Assembly (NCBI GenBank): GCA_000696115.1
Contig: JJOH01000028.1
Span: 1-64,000 of the forward strand
Source of the DNA: Streptomyces olindensis
GTDB taxonomy: Bacteria > Actinomycetota > Actinomycetes > Streptomycetales > Streptomycetaceae
Reading direction: 5' to 3'
Length of the DNA: 64,000 nt
A model generated the notes under the pieces. The model was not told where the DNA came from. It worked only from the letters and a program-made list of their open reading frames with translations, and searched no databases. Shown piece after piece: positions 51,461 through 59,374 of this stretch. The position numbers were made by a program, and so were the translations under genes. Numbering within the stretch: the stretch's first letter is position 1; every line of letters begins with the position of its first letter.

Positions 51461-52711
51461 TCACCGGGCGGCCGGTCCCGCGGCGCGGCGCAGTACCAGC
51501 GCCGCGTTCGAGCCCATGAGTCCACGGCTGAGGACCAGGGCCGTGCTCAGCTCGGCCGGGCGCGCCGTGGACGTCACCAGGTCGATGTCGTGGCAGATGT
51601 CGACGACGTTGGGCGTGGGCGGGATCCGCCCTTCTTCCATGGCCATCACCGCGGCCGCGACGTCCAGCAGGGGTGCCCCGCAGTAGGACCGCCCGATGCC
51701 GGTCTTGGGAGCCGTGACGGGCACGCGGGTTCCGTGCCGACCGAGGGCGTCGGCGAGGGCGAGGGCCTCGGCGCGGTCCGCCTCCGGGACACCCATCGCG
51801 TCGGCGAAGACCACGTCGATCTCCTCCGGTGCGCAGCCGGCCTCGTCGAGGGCGCCGCGGATGGCATGGGCGAGTCCCTCCCTCGAGCGGTCCCAGCGCG
51901 AGGCGCCGGTGAACGTGGCCGCGTGGCCCACCACGGTGGCGCGGACGTCCGCGTCGCGCCGGCGGGCGCGGTCCAGGTCCTCGACGACCAGCACGGCACC
52001 GCCCTCGGCCGGCACGAAGCCGCAGGCCTCGGAGGTGAAGGGCCGATAGGCCCGCGCCGGGTCCTCGACGGTGCTGAGTTCGGGGTATCCGAGCTGGCAG
52101 ACCATCGAGTACGGAGCCAGCGGCGCTTCTGCCGCCCCGACCACGACCACCTCGGTTCCCCGCCCCACGGTCCGGGCGGCGTGCGCGACGGCGTCCAGCC
52201 CGCCGGCCTCGTCGCTCGCGACCACCCCGCAGGGGCCCTTGAAGCCGCTGCGGATGGATATCTGGCCCGTGCTGGCCGCGTAGAACCAGGCGATGGACTG
52301 GTAGGGACCGACGAACCGGGACCCCTGTCCCCACAGCTTCTGCAGCTCCCGCTGGCCGAACTCACCGCCACCGGATCCGGCGGCGGTGACGACACCGACG
52401 GAGTACGGGGAGTCGGTGGCGGCATCGCTCAGTCCCGCGTCCTCCAGAGCCGCGCCGGCGGCGGCCATCGCGAAGTGGCTGAACCGGTCGGTCTGGACGA
52501 GGAAGGTCTCCTCGATGAGTGCCGTGGGGTCGAATCCCCGGACCTCGCCGGCGACGCGGAGCGGAAGATGCCCGCATCCCTCACGGGTGATCCGGTCGAG
52601 TACGGACAGGCCCTCCTCGACGGACTTCCAGTAGGTCTCCGTTTGCAGTCCGTTGGGCGCGACCACACCGATCCCTGTGATGGCGGTGCGACGGTTCGGC
52701 TGAGCACTCAT
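51461..52711 (-). CDS. Ketosynthase chain-length factor (KS-beta)
   Basis: Partner of KS-alpha, 416 residues; it primes by decarboxylating malonyl-ACP and sets chain length. Where KS-alpha has its active Cys, this protein has Glu168 in ASDEAGGLDAV; many chain-length factors have Gln there. In the chain-length region it reads VVTAAGSGGGEFGQREL. Gly stands where, from memory, the actinorhodin factor has a bulky Phe, which would allow a long chain as in spore pigments. The ATG overlaps the KS-alpha stop as ATGA. Confidence 0.94.
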   Translation of the reverse strand: MSAQPNRRTAITGIGVVAPNGLQTETYWKSVEEGLSVLDRITREGCGHLPLRVAGEVRGFDPTALIEETFLVQTDRFSHFAMAAAGAALEDAGLSDAATDSPYSVGVVTAAGSGGGEFGQRELQKLWGQGSRFVGPYQSIAWFYAASTGQISIRSGFKGPCGVVASDEAGGLDAVAHAARTVGRGTEVVVVGAAEAPLAPYSMVCQLGYPELSTVEDPARAYRPFTSEACGFVPAEGGAVLVVEDLDRARRRDADVRATVVGHAATFTGASRWDRSREGLAHAIRGALDEAGCAPEEIDVVFADAMGVPEADRAEALALADALGRHGTRVPVTAPKTGIGRSYCGAPLLDVAAAVMAMEEGRIPPTPNVVDICHDIDLVTSTARPAELSTALVLSRGLMGSNAALVLRRAAGPAAR

Positions 52712-53976
52712 CGTTTCCTCCCGGCCGGCCCCGTCAGGAGCACCGCGGACTGGAACCCGCCGAATCCGCTGCCCACGGACAGCACGTTGGCGAGCTTGCG
52801 CGGCCGCGCGGTGCGCGGCACGTAGTCCAGGTCGCACTCGGGGTCCGGGGTCTCGTAGTTCGCCGTCGGCGGGACCACCTGGTGGGCCAGGGCCAGCACG
52901 CAGGCGACGACCTCGATCGCGCCGATCGCGCCGAGCGAGTGGCCCACCATGGACTTGATCGAACTCATGGGCGTGTCGTAGGCGTGGGCGCCCAGGGACC
53001 GCTTGACCGCGGCGGTCTCGTGACGGTCGTTCTGGCGGGTGCCCGAGCCGTGCGCGTTGACGTAGTCGATGAGTGAGGGATCCAGCCGGGCCTGCCCGAG
53101 CGCGGTGTCGATGGCCCTGGCCATCTCCAGACCCTCACTGGTCAGTCCGGTCATGTGGTACGCGTTGCCGAAGGTGGCGTAGCCACCGATCTCGCAGTAG
53201 ACGTGCGCGCCGCGGGCACGGGCGTGTTCGAGCTCCTCCAGGACGAGCACGGCGGAGCCCTCCCCCATGACGAATCCGTCGCGGTGGGCGTCGAAGGGCC
53301 GGGAGGCGTGCCCCGGGTCGTCGTTGTTCGGCGAGGTCGCCCTGATGGCGTCGAAGCACGCCATGGTGATGGGGGAGATCGGGGAGTCGGACGCTCCGGC
53401 GATGCAGATGTCGGCGCGGCCGTCCTCGATCATGTGAAAGCCGTAGCCCACCGCGTCGAGTCCGGAGGTGCAGCCGGTCGACACGGTCTGCACCGGCCCC
53501 TGGGCGCCGAAGTGCTCGGCGACGTCGGACGCCAGGGTGCTGGGCGAGAAGGCCCGGTGCAGCTGCGGGCCGGCGGCGCGGTGGTCGACGTCCCACCGTT
53601 GCCCTCGCTCGCTGACCAGGACGTAGTCGTGCTCCAGGCGGGTGGTGCCGCCCACGGCGCTGCCGAGCGAGACGGCCACGCGCCACGGGTCCTCGGCGCC
53701 GAAGTCGATGCCGCAGTCGGCCACCGCCTCCGCCGCGGCGACGACGGCGAACTGTATGTACCGGTCGCTGCGTTCGACCACATCGGGATCGAGGCCGTAC
53801 GCGAGCGGGTCGAAGTCGCACTCGGCCGCGATACGTGACCGCAGCCCCTCGGGATCGAACAGCGTGATGCCGCGCGTCGCGGTACGGCCGCTCGAGAGGA
53901 GGTCCCAGAAGGCCGGCACCCCGATACCGCCAGGGGCCACGACACCGATGCCGGTGACCGCCACCCGCCGGGTCAC
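52708..53976 (-). CDS. Ketosynthase KS-alpha of the type II PKS
   Basis: Condensing enzyme of 422 residues that extends the chain with malonyl units. The catalytic residues are Cys169 (VSTGCTSGLD), His309 (NAHGSGT) and His346 (SMVGHSLGA). The start is GTG 53976, overlapping the cupin stop as GTGA. It forms a heterodimer with the next gene product. The gene set and order around it are those of spore-pigment clusters (whiE, sch, cur), so a grey or brown spore pigment is the likely product. Confidence 0.96.
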   Translation of the reverse strand: MTRRVAVTGIGVVAPGGIGVPAFWDLLSSGRTATRGITLFDPEGLRSRIAAECDFDPLAYGLDPDVVERSDRYIQFAVVAAAEAVADCGIDFGAEDPWRVAVSLGSAVGGTTRLEHDYVLVSERGQRWDVDHRAAGPQLHRAFSPSTLASDVAEHFGAQGPVQTVSTGCTSGLDAVGYGFHMIEDGRADICIAGASDSPISPITMACFDAIRATSPNNDDPGHASRPFDAHRDGFVMGEGSAVLVLEELEHARARGAHVYCEIGGYATFGNAYHMTGLTSEGLEMARAIDTALGQARLDPSLIDYVNAHGSGTRQNDRHETAAVKRSLGAHAYDTPMSSIKSMVGHSLGAIGAIEVVACVLALAHQVVPPTANYETPDPECDLDYVPRTARPRKLANVLSVGSGFGGFQSAVLLTGPAGRKR

Positions 53977-54437
53977 GAGAGCACCCCGCGTCGCTCGGGC
54001 CGCGCGCCGTCCTCCTGCACGGCCGGGTACGTTTCGCCGCTCGCGTTCCCCTCCAGGGCCTCTGTGTCGACGTGGCCCATGCTCGGCTTCGGAGCCAGCG
54101 GACCGAGATGGAAGACCATCCGGGCTTCGACGTCACCGACGTTGCGGAAGCGGTGCCGCATGCCGATGGGGACCATGAGGCCCTGGTCGGCGCGGATCGG
54201 GTGTGTCACGTCGTCCAGGTCGACTTCCAGCTCGCCCTGGACGACGTAGACGAACTCCTCCGAGTACGGGTGGTAGTGCTCGCTGATGCGTTCACCCGGC
54301 TGCATGATGGCCAGGCCCATGAACCCGCTCGTGGAACCCACCGTGAGAGGCGTGAGCAGGGTGCGCAGGTCTCCGCCACGCTTGCGGTTGGGCTCGGTCT
54401 CGCTCAGATCCACGATGCGCGGTCGCGTCTTGTTCAT
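53973..54437 (-). CDS. Cupin of the spore-pigment type (WhiE ORFII / CurC-like)
   Basis: Small beta-barrel protein of 154 residues. The cupin motifs are EHYHPYSEEFVYVVQGELE (with the metal-type His and Glu residues) and VPIGMRHRFRNVGD. Proteins of this kind stand just before KS-alpha in whiE, sch and cur clusters and may act in early cyclisation or oxidation; the reaction is not settled. The start is ATG 54437, 7 nt after GGAG. It is coupled to KS-alpha by a GTGA overlap. Confidence 0.9.
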   Translation of the reverse strand: MNKTRPRIVDLSETEPNRKRGGDLRTLLTPLTVGSTSGFMGLAIMQPGERISEHYHPYSEEFVYVVQGELEVDLDDVTHPIRADQGLMVPIGMRHRFRNVGDVEARMVFHLGPLAPKPSMGHVDTEALEGNASGETYPAVQEDGARPERRGVLS

Positions 54438-54497
54438 GGTCCGTCTCCAGATCGGTCTGTGGGGTGTTGTCCATGGGCGCGTGTCGTCCATGGATCG

Positions 54498-55616
54498 TCA
54501 GGACTGGGCAGCCCTGCGATCGGTGATCAGCGTCATGTCGGCGTGCGCCAGAAGGCGAGTGGCGTCCCGGTCGCCGGAGAGCGGTCCTTCGACGCCGAGC
54601 GCGGCGCCGTCGAGCAGGCGGGACAGCACGGCGGCCTTCCTCGTGCCGTGCATGCCGAGCACCCTTACCGGATCGGTCTCGGGGTCCCGCGTGTCGATGA
54701 GACGGACGACCAGGTCGTCCCGGTGGAAGACGGTGCTGCGGTGCACGGGGCCGGCGGGGTCGGCCGCGGCGGTCTCGTCCTGCTGGGCGAGCAGCCGCGC
54801 CAGTACCATCCCGCAGCCCTCACGGGCCGGGTAGTACAGGGCGTGACGCCGCAGACCGGCCGGCTCCGGCCCGCCGCGCGCCACATGGTGGACGGCCGGC
54901 ATGGCCGCGCGGATGAAGAAGGCCCGTGCCGACGCGGGGTCGGCCAGGTCCCGGCTCTGTTCCAGGTGCGGATTGAGGGCTTCCTCGACGGCCCGCACCT
55001 CCGGCTGACGCGAGACGTGGCGCAGCGCCGTCTGCAGATCGCCCTCCACCTCGACGGTGCGTACGACTCGGTTGCCGTGCATGAACAGCGTCGTGCGGCG
55101 CAGTCGTGTGGAGTCGTCGGCGCGGGCCTCAGGCGGCGCGTATCCGGCGAGGATCTCCGCGACCTTCGACTCGGAGCCGGGCTTGACGGTGAACGTCAGC
55201 GCGTGGCGCGTCACGCCGTCGCCCACCCGCACCGGCGCCTGGACTCCGTCAGCGGTCCCGGCGGCGGGCGGGAGGGCCCGCCCGGTCTCCCGGACGACGT
55301 TGTAACGCAGCGACCGGAGGTCCCGGACGCAGTCCTGCATGGGCCTGACGGTCTCCAGGTGCTCCTCGCTGTTCACCCAGGCGAGATACGGCGGCGCGGT
55401 CGCCCATTCGCTCGTGATGAGCCACTGGGACGGGTTCTCCACGGACTGGCACAGCTGGTCACCGAGATGACCGGGAATCGACGCGACCCGGCTGCGCATG
55501 TGCTCGTACGCGTCGAGGAACCGTTGCTGGGCGCCTTCGTGGAGATCGACGAGCAGGATGACGCGCAGCCTGGAACCATCGAACGCCGACTGGGAGGTGT
55601 ACGTCGAAGTGTTCAC
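54498..55616 (-). CDS. SchA/CurD-like protein (WhiE ORFI-like)
   Basis: Protein of 372 residues that leads the core operon. The N-terminal 110 residues are an ABM-like ferredoxin fold (RVILLVDLHEGAQQRFLDAYE, and HLGDQLCQSVENPSQWLITSEW at about 51-72). The rest holds the SchA/CurD-type region (RHALTFTVKPGSESKVAEIL; RRHALYYPAREGCGMVLARLL). Such proteins occur at the start of spore-pigment clusters; the biochemical role is unknown. The start is GTG 55616 after GGAAGGG. The promoter for the operon should lie in 55617-55800. Confidence 0.88.
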   Translation of the reverse strand: MNTSTYTSQSAFDGSRLRVILLVDLHEGAQQRFLDAYEHMRSRVASIPGHLGDQLCQSVENPSQWLITSEWATAPPYLAWVNSEEHLETVRPMQDCVRDLRSLRYNVVRETGRALPPAAGTADGVQAPVRVGDGVTRHALTFTVKPGSESKVAEILAGYAPPEARADDSTRLRRTTLFMHGNRVVRTVEVEGDLQTALRHVSRQPEVRAVEEALNPHLEQSRDLADPASARAFFIRAAMPAVHHVARGGPEPAGLRRHALYYPAREGCGMVLARLLAQQDETAAADPAGPVHRSTVFHRDDLVVRLIDTRDPETDPVRVLGMHGTRKAAVLSRLLDGAALGVEGPLSGDRDATRLLAHADMTLITDRRAAQS

Positions 55617-55803
55617 CGGCAGGCCCTTCCTTCACTGGGCAGACGGCGGCCGCCGTGCCCGGCTGGGGGATGGCGGTCGGCCCTGAGCCCTCATCGTGGG
55701 TCGGTGTGCCGGACTCCGCGAGCCGCACGGGTCATCAGGGGGAACTGCCCGGTGCACAGGTCGAGCCGCTCCGGCGCGGATTCGGGCCTGGCCACGGCAC
55801 AAC

Positions 55804-55834
55804 ACAGCCCCGGCTCGTCACGAGCCGGGGCTGT
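55804..55834. terminator. 14-bp terminator at the right edge of the polyketide cluster
   Basis: ACAGCCCCGGCTCG and its complement flank a 3-nt loop. It lies 13 bp after the leftward thiamine-binding-like gene and just upstream of the polyketide operon promoter region, so it isolates the cluster. Confidence 0.85.
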
Positions 55835-55846
55835 CGTCCTTGCGGC

Positions 55847-56140
55847 CTACTCGGCGAGATGCCGCTCCACCGTCTCCACCTTGGCTGTGAGCCCGTCCGT
55901 CACTCCGGGGCGGATGTCCGCCTTGAGGACCAGGGACACACGCGGGGCCTGCTGCTCGACCGCGGCGACGGCGCGCCTGACGACGTCCATGACCTCGTCC
56001 CACTCGCCTTCGATCGAGGTGAACATCGCGTCGGTCCGGTTGGGCAGACCCGACTCGCGCACCACTCGGACGGCGTCGGCGACGTACTCCCCCACGTCCT
56101 CCCCGACACCCAGCGGCGTCACGGAAAAGGCGACGATCAC
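55847..56140 (-). CDS. MTH1187/YkoF-type thiamine-binding protein
   Basis: Protein of 97 residues of the UPF0045/DUF77 family, a ferredoxin-like fold that binds thiamine or related molecules in structural studies. The features are IVAFSVTPLGVGEDVGEYVADAVRVV, SIEGEWDEVMDVVRRA and the C-terminal KVETVERHL. The start is GTG 56140, overlapping the upstream DUF3817 stop as GTGA. The biological role of the family is unclear. Confidence 0.87.
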   Translation of the reverse strand: MIVAFSVTPLGVGEDVGEYVADAVRVVRESGLPNRTDAMFTSIEGEWDEVMDVVRRAVAAVEQQAPRVSLVLKADIRPGVTDGLTAKVETVERHLAE

Positions 56141-56481
56141 GCCTTCACCGCACCTTCCTGGCGCGCCCGGGACGCGATCACCGCGTCCTCGGCCTCACGC
56201 CGCAGCTTGCGCTCGGCGAAGAACCCGCCGGCGGGCAGCACCGAGAGCACGAAGTACAGCGCGGCGGTCTTCGCCGACCACTTCGTCCGGTTCCACGCGT
56301 CGGCCCAGAAGATCACGTACAGGATGAACAGGACGCCGTGCACCATGCCCATCACCGGCACGGCGTTGAAGTCCGTGGTCCGCTTCAGCACCGAGCAGAC
56401 CAGCAGGAGGAGGAAGGAGATCGCCTCGGGGGCCGAGACCAGGCGGAGGCGGCGGATGGCGGTGGCGGTCTTGAGGTCCAC
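56137..56481 (-). CDS. DUF3817 membrane protein (second copy)
   Basis: Membrane protein of 114 residues with three predicted helices (about 17-35, 43-62 and 70-90). The motifs VHGVLFILYVIFWADAWNRTKW and YFVLSVLPAGGFFAERKLR are shared with the copy at 44820-45158. The start is GTG 56481. It is coupled to the thiamine-binding-like gene. Together the two DUF3817 genes bracket the polyketide cluster. Confidence 0.85.
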   Translation of the reverse strand: MDLKTATAIRRLRLVSAPEAISFLLLLVCSVLKRTTDFNAVPVMGMVHGVLFILYVIFWADAWNRTKWSAKTAALYFVLSVLPAGGFFAERKLRREAEDAVIASRARQEGAVKA

Positions 56482-56683
56482 GGGTCACCTTCGGTGGGAG
56501 ACGGTCTTGCTGGGGCCTGACGCTCTGCGAAAGCGCTTTGTGAACGCACGCACAAGCGTCCCGGCCCATTGTGGCAAACCACCGCTGGCCCCTCGGCCCG
56601 GGGGCCCCTAGGGGTCCGGTCAGGGTCGTTCTCCACCCACGGGCCCTGTCCGTGGCGCCCGGCCTGCGGCTACCGTCGCGCAT
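56482..56683. promoter_or_regulatory. Divergent promoter gap before the AIM24 genes
   Basis: 202 bp between leftward DUF3817 and rightward AIM24 genes. It holds two short palindromes, AAAGCGCTTT at 56530-56539 and CCCCTAGGGG at 56605-56614. Either could be an operator; no clear -10/-35 pair was seen. Confidence 0.35.
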
Positions 56684-57322
56684 GTGGCGATGTTCCGACT
56701 TCAGAGCAGCAAGGTGCTCGCCGTCGACATGACCGGAGACGCCGTGAAGGCGAAGAACGGCTCGATGGTCGCGTACGACGGCGAGATGGCCTTCAAGAAG
56801 CTCAGCGGTGGCGGCGAGGGCATCCGGGGCATGGTGACCCGGCGGCTGACCGGTGAGCAGATGACGTTGATGGAGGTGAAGGGCCGGGGCACCTGCTGGT
56901 TCGCCGACCGCGCCTCCGAGATCAACCTGGTCAGCGTCCAGGGCGACAAGCTCTACGTGGAGTCGAGCAACCTGCTCGCGACCGACGGCGGGCTGCGCAC
57001 GGGCACGGAGTTCACGGGCCTGCGCGGAGCCTCGCAGGGCAACGGCCTCTTCACGACGACCGTCGAGGGCCACGGCCAGGCCGCGATCATGTCCGACGGG
57101 CCGGCCGTGGTGCTGCGCGTCAGCCCGCAGTACCCGCTGACCGTGGACCCGGGCGCCTACGTGGCGCACCAGGGGAACCTGCGGCAGTCCTTCCAGTCCG
57201 GTGTGACGTTCCGCACGTTGCTCGGGGAGGGCGGCGGCGAGGCCTTCCAGATGCGGTTCGAGGGGGACGGGCTGGTGTACGTGCAGCCGAGCGAGCGGAA
57301 CACGATCGCGGGAGACGTGTGA
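56684..57322 (+). CDS. AIM24-family protein 1
   Basis: Protein of 212 residues with the beta-rich AIM24 (TraT-like trimeric) fold. It begins MFRLQSSKVLAVDM after GTG 56684 and has repeated Gly-rich strands (VKAKNGSMVAYDGEMAFKKL) and the ending GEAFQMRFEGDGLVYVQPSE. AIM24 proteins act in mitochondrial membrane organisation in yeast; the bacterial function is unknown. It is the first of three tandem members; the next starts 1 bp after its stop. Confidence 0.88.
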   Translation: MAMFRLQSSKVLAVDMTGDAVKAKNGSMVAYDGEMAFKKLSGGGEGIRGMVTRRLTGEQMTLMEVKGRGTCWFADRASEINLVSVQGDKLYVESSNLLATDGGLRTGTEFTGLRGASQGNGLFTTTVEGHGQAAIMSDGPAVVLRVSPQYPLTVDPGAYVAHQGNLRQSFQSGVTFRTLLGEGGGEAFQMRFEGDGLVYVQPSERNTIAGDV

Positions 57323-57323
57323 G

Positions 57324-57974
57324 ATGGCCTTCCGGGAGATCAACGCGAAGATGGTCGAGGCGACGGTCGCGCCGGGTCAGCGGCTGTTCAGCCAGCGCGG
57401 CGCGATGCTCGCCTACCGGGGCGAGGTGTCCTTCACACCCAACATGGCGGGCGGCCAGGGCGGGATCATGTCGATGATCGGCCGCCGGGTCGCCGACGAG
57501 GACACGCCGTTGATGACCGTCGAGGGCAGCGGCACGGTCCTGTTCGGGCACGGCGGGCACCACGTCCAGGTCATCCGGCTCGCCGGCGACACGCTGTACG
57601 TGGAGGCCGACCGCCTCCTGGCCTTCGAGGGCACGCTCCAGCAGGGCACGATGTTCCTGGGCTCGCAGGGCGGCGTCATGGGCATGGTCCGGGGGCAGGT
57701 CAGCGGCCAGGGGCTGTTCACGACCACGCTCAAGGGACACGGGGCCGTCGCGGTCATGGCCCATGGCGGGGTGATCGAGATCCCGATCACGCCCCAGCGG
57801 CCGGTCCATGTGGACCCGCAGGCCTACGTCGCCCACCACGGCGACGTCCGCAACAAGCTGTCCACCGCCCTGGGCTGGCGGGACATGGTGGGCCGCGGCT
57901 CGGGCGAGGCGTTCCAGCTGGAGCTGAGCGGCAGCGGTGCGGTGTACGTCCAGGCGTCGGAGGAGAAGCTGTGA
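57324..57974 (+). CDS. AIM24-family protein 2
   Basis: Protein of 216 residues, middle member of the trio. It shares GQRLFSQRGAMLAYRGEVSF, the central VLFGHGGHHVQVIRLAGDTLYVEADRLL and the ending GEAFQLELSGSGAVYVQASEE with its neighbours. The ATG starts 1 bp after the first member's stop, and its own stop overlaps the third gene as GTGA. The tight coupling suggests that the three proteins form one assembly in fixed ratio. Confidence 0.88.
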   Translation: MAFREINAKMVEATVAPGQRLFSQRGAMLAYRGEVSFTPNMAGGQGGIMSMIGRRVADEDTPLMTVEGSGTVLFGHGGHHVQVIRLAGDTLYVEADRLLAFEGTLQQGTMFLGSQGGVMGMVRGQVSGQGLFTTTLKGHGAVAVMAHGGVIEIPITPQRPVHVDPQAYVAHHGDVRNKLSTALGWRDMVGRGSGEAFQLELSGSGAVYVQASEEKL

Positions 57975-58771
57975 GCACGTACGGAACCCCGGGCGCCGGC
58001 CCCGCGGTCTTCGACCCGGCGACCCTGCCGCCCGACGACAACGTCAATCCCTACACCTTCTGCGTGGAGCTCAAGGGGAGCCAGTGGTTCCTGCAGAAGG
58101 GGAAGATGATCGCCTACTACGGCTCGATCGACTTCAACGGCGTGGGACACGGCCGGCTGGACCGTCTTGTCCGTACGTCCTTCCATTCGCCTCTGCACGC
58201 GAGCGACTGGGTCGTGGCGGAGGGCTCGGGCAAGATGCTCCTCGCCGACCGGGCCTTCGACGTGAACTCGTACGACCTGGAGGACGGCAATCTGACCATT
58301 CGCTCCGGCAACCTGCTTGCTTTTCAGCCAACTCTCGCACTGAAGCAATCAATCGTGCCGGGTTTTCTCACCCTCATCGGAACCGGAAAGTTCGTGGCCG
58401 CGTCGAACGGGCCGGTGGTGTTCATGGAACCCCCGATCCGGGTCGACCCCCAGGCCCTGGTCGGCTGGGCCGACTGCCCCTCCCCCTGCCACCACTACGA
58501 CCACGGCTACATGACCGGCGTGATGGGCGGTCTACGTGCGCTGACGGGCCTCGGAGGGGTCTCCGGCGAGGAGCACCAGTTCGAGTTCGTCGGCGCCGGC
58601 ACGGTGCTGCTCCAGTCGTCCGAGACCCTGATGGCCGAGCAGGACACGGGAGCCGTTCCGCACCAGGCCGGCGTGCCCGGCGGCGGGGCGCACGGCCCCC
58701 AGGCCGGGCAGTCCGGGGCACCGCGTCTTCCCGGACAGCTGGGGGACCTCCAGCGTCGCTTCGGGCTGTGA
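57971..58771 (+). CDS. AIM24-family protein 3, with extended C-terminus
   Basis: Protein of 266 residues, longest of the trio. The AIM24 core covers about residues 20-230 (VELKGSQWFLQKGKMIAYYGSIDF; LADRAFDVNSYDLEDGNLTI; ending EFVGAGTVLLQSSE). It is followed by a Gly/Pro/Gln-rich tail of about 40 residues. A short CPSPCHHYDHG insert has a Cys-His cluster that might bind metal. It is coupled to the second member by a GTGA overlap. Confidence 0.87.
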   Translation: MSTYGTPGAGPAVFDPATLPPDDNVNPYTFCVELKGSQWFLQKGKMIAYYGSIDFNGVGHGRLDRLVRTSFHSPLHASDWVVAEGSGKMLLADRAFDVNSYDLEDGNLTIRSGNLLAFQPTLALKQSIVPGFLTLIGTGKFVAASNGPVVFMEPPIRVDPQALVGWADCPSPCHHYDHGYMTGVMGGLRALTGLGGVSGEEHQFEFVGAGTVLLQSSETLMAEQDTGAVPHQAGVPGGGAHGPQAGQSGAPRLPGQLGDLQRRFGL

Positions 58772-58786
58772 GCGGTAGTCTGCGGA

Positions 58787-58839
58787 GTGTGACATCGAAC
58801 GCCTGCGCACCAACGTTCGGCAGGCGTGCGTCGTCACAC
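58787..58839. terminator. Long imperfect hairpin after the AIM24 operon
   Basis: Outer arms GTGTGAC (58787-58793) and GTCACAC (58833-58839) enclose inner arms ACGCCTGC (58799-58806) and GCAGGCGT (58820-58827). It probably ends the AIM24 transcript; because it is close to the MarR gene it could also be a binding site. Confidence 0.55.
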
Positions 58840-58875
58840 GAAAACCCTCACTAGTTCGCCTTTCAACCTTTTAGG

Positions 58876-58881
58876 TAGACT
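58876..58881 (+). promoter_or_regulatory. -10 box of a probably leaderless marR gene
   Basis: TAGACT ends 6 nt before the ATG at 58888 and there is no ribosome site. Transcription should begin at the ATG. ACCT-TTT-AGGT just before it (near 58867-58877) is a small dyad that could be the autoregulatory site. Confidence 0.5.
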
Positions 58882-58887
58882 TCATTC

Positions 58888-59364
58888 ATGGAGACCGAGA
58901 CGGCCACTCGCTGGCTGACCGATGCGGAGCAGTGCGCCTGGCGCACCCACCTGGAGGTCAACAGGCTGTTGACGTACCAGCTCGAGAAGGACCTGCAGCC
59001 GTTCGGCCTGACAATGAACGACTACGAGATCCTGGTGAATCTCTCCGAGTCCGAGGACCAGCGGATGCGGATGAGCGACCTCGCCTCCGCCACCCTCCAG
59101 TCCAAGAGCCGCCTCTCGCACCAGATCACGCGCATGGAGAACGCGAACCTGGTCCGGCGGGAGAACTGCGAGTCCGACCGCCGGGGGCTCTACGCCGTCC
59201 TCACCGAGCACGGCATGGCGACGATGCAGAAGGTCGCGCCCCACCACGTGGCGTCGGTGCGCAGGCACTTCATCGACCTGCTGTCCCCCGAGGCCCTGAC
59301 GGAGCTCGACAAGGCCCTCAAGCCCATCGCGGAGCACCTGCGCGGCCAGCGCGGGCGCCCGTGA
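58888..59364 (+). CDS. absC: MarR-family regulator, AbsC-like
   Basis: Regulator of 158 residues. The winged helix is MRMSDLASATLQSKSRLSHQITRMENANLV, followed by the wing RRENCESDRRGLYAVLTEHG. Length, sequence features and position next to this two-component system fit, from memory, AbsC of S. coelicolor. AbsC is a zinc-responsive MarR protein that affects antibiotic production. His and Cys residues that could bind zinc are present (QCAWRTH and ENCESD). The symbol is a recognition from memory and should be read as AbsC-like. It converges on the kinase gene. Confidence 0.8.
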   Translation: METETATRWLTDAEQCAWRTHLEVNRLLTYQLEKDLQPFGLTMNDYEILVNLSESEDQRMRMSDLASATLQSKSRLSHQITRMENANLVRRENCESDRRGLYAVLTEHGMATMQKVAPHHVASVRRHFIDLLSPEALTELDKALKPIAEHLRGQRGRP

Positions 59365-59374
59365 CGGCAGCCCG

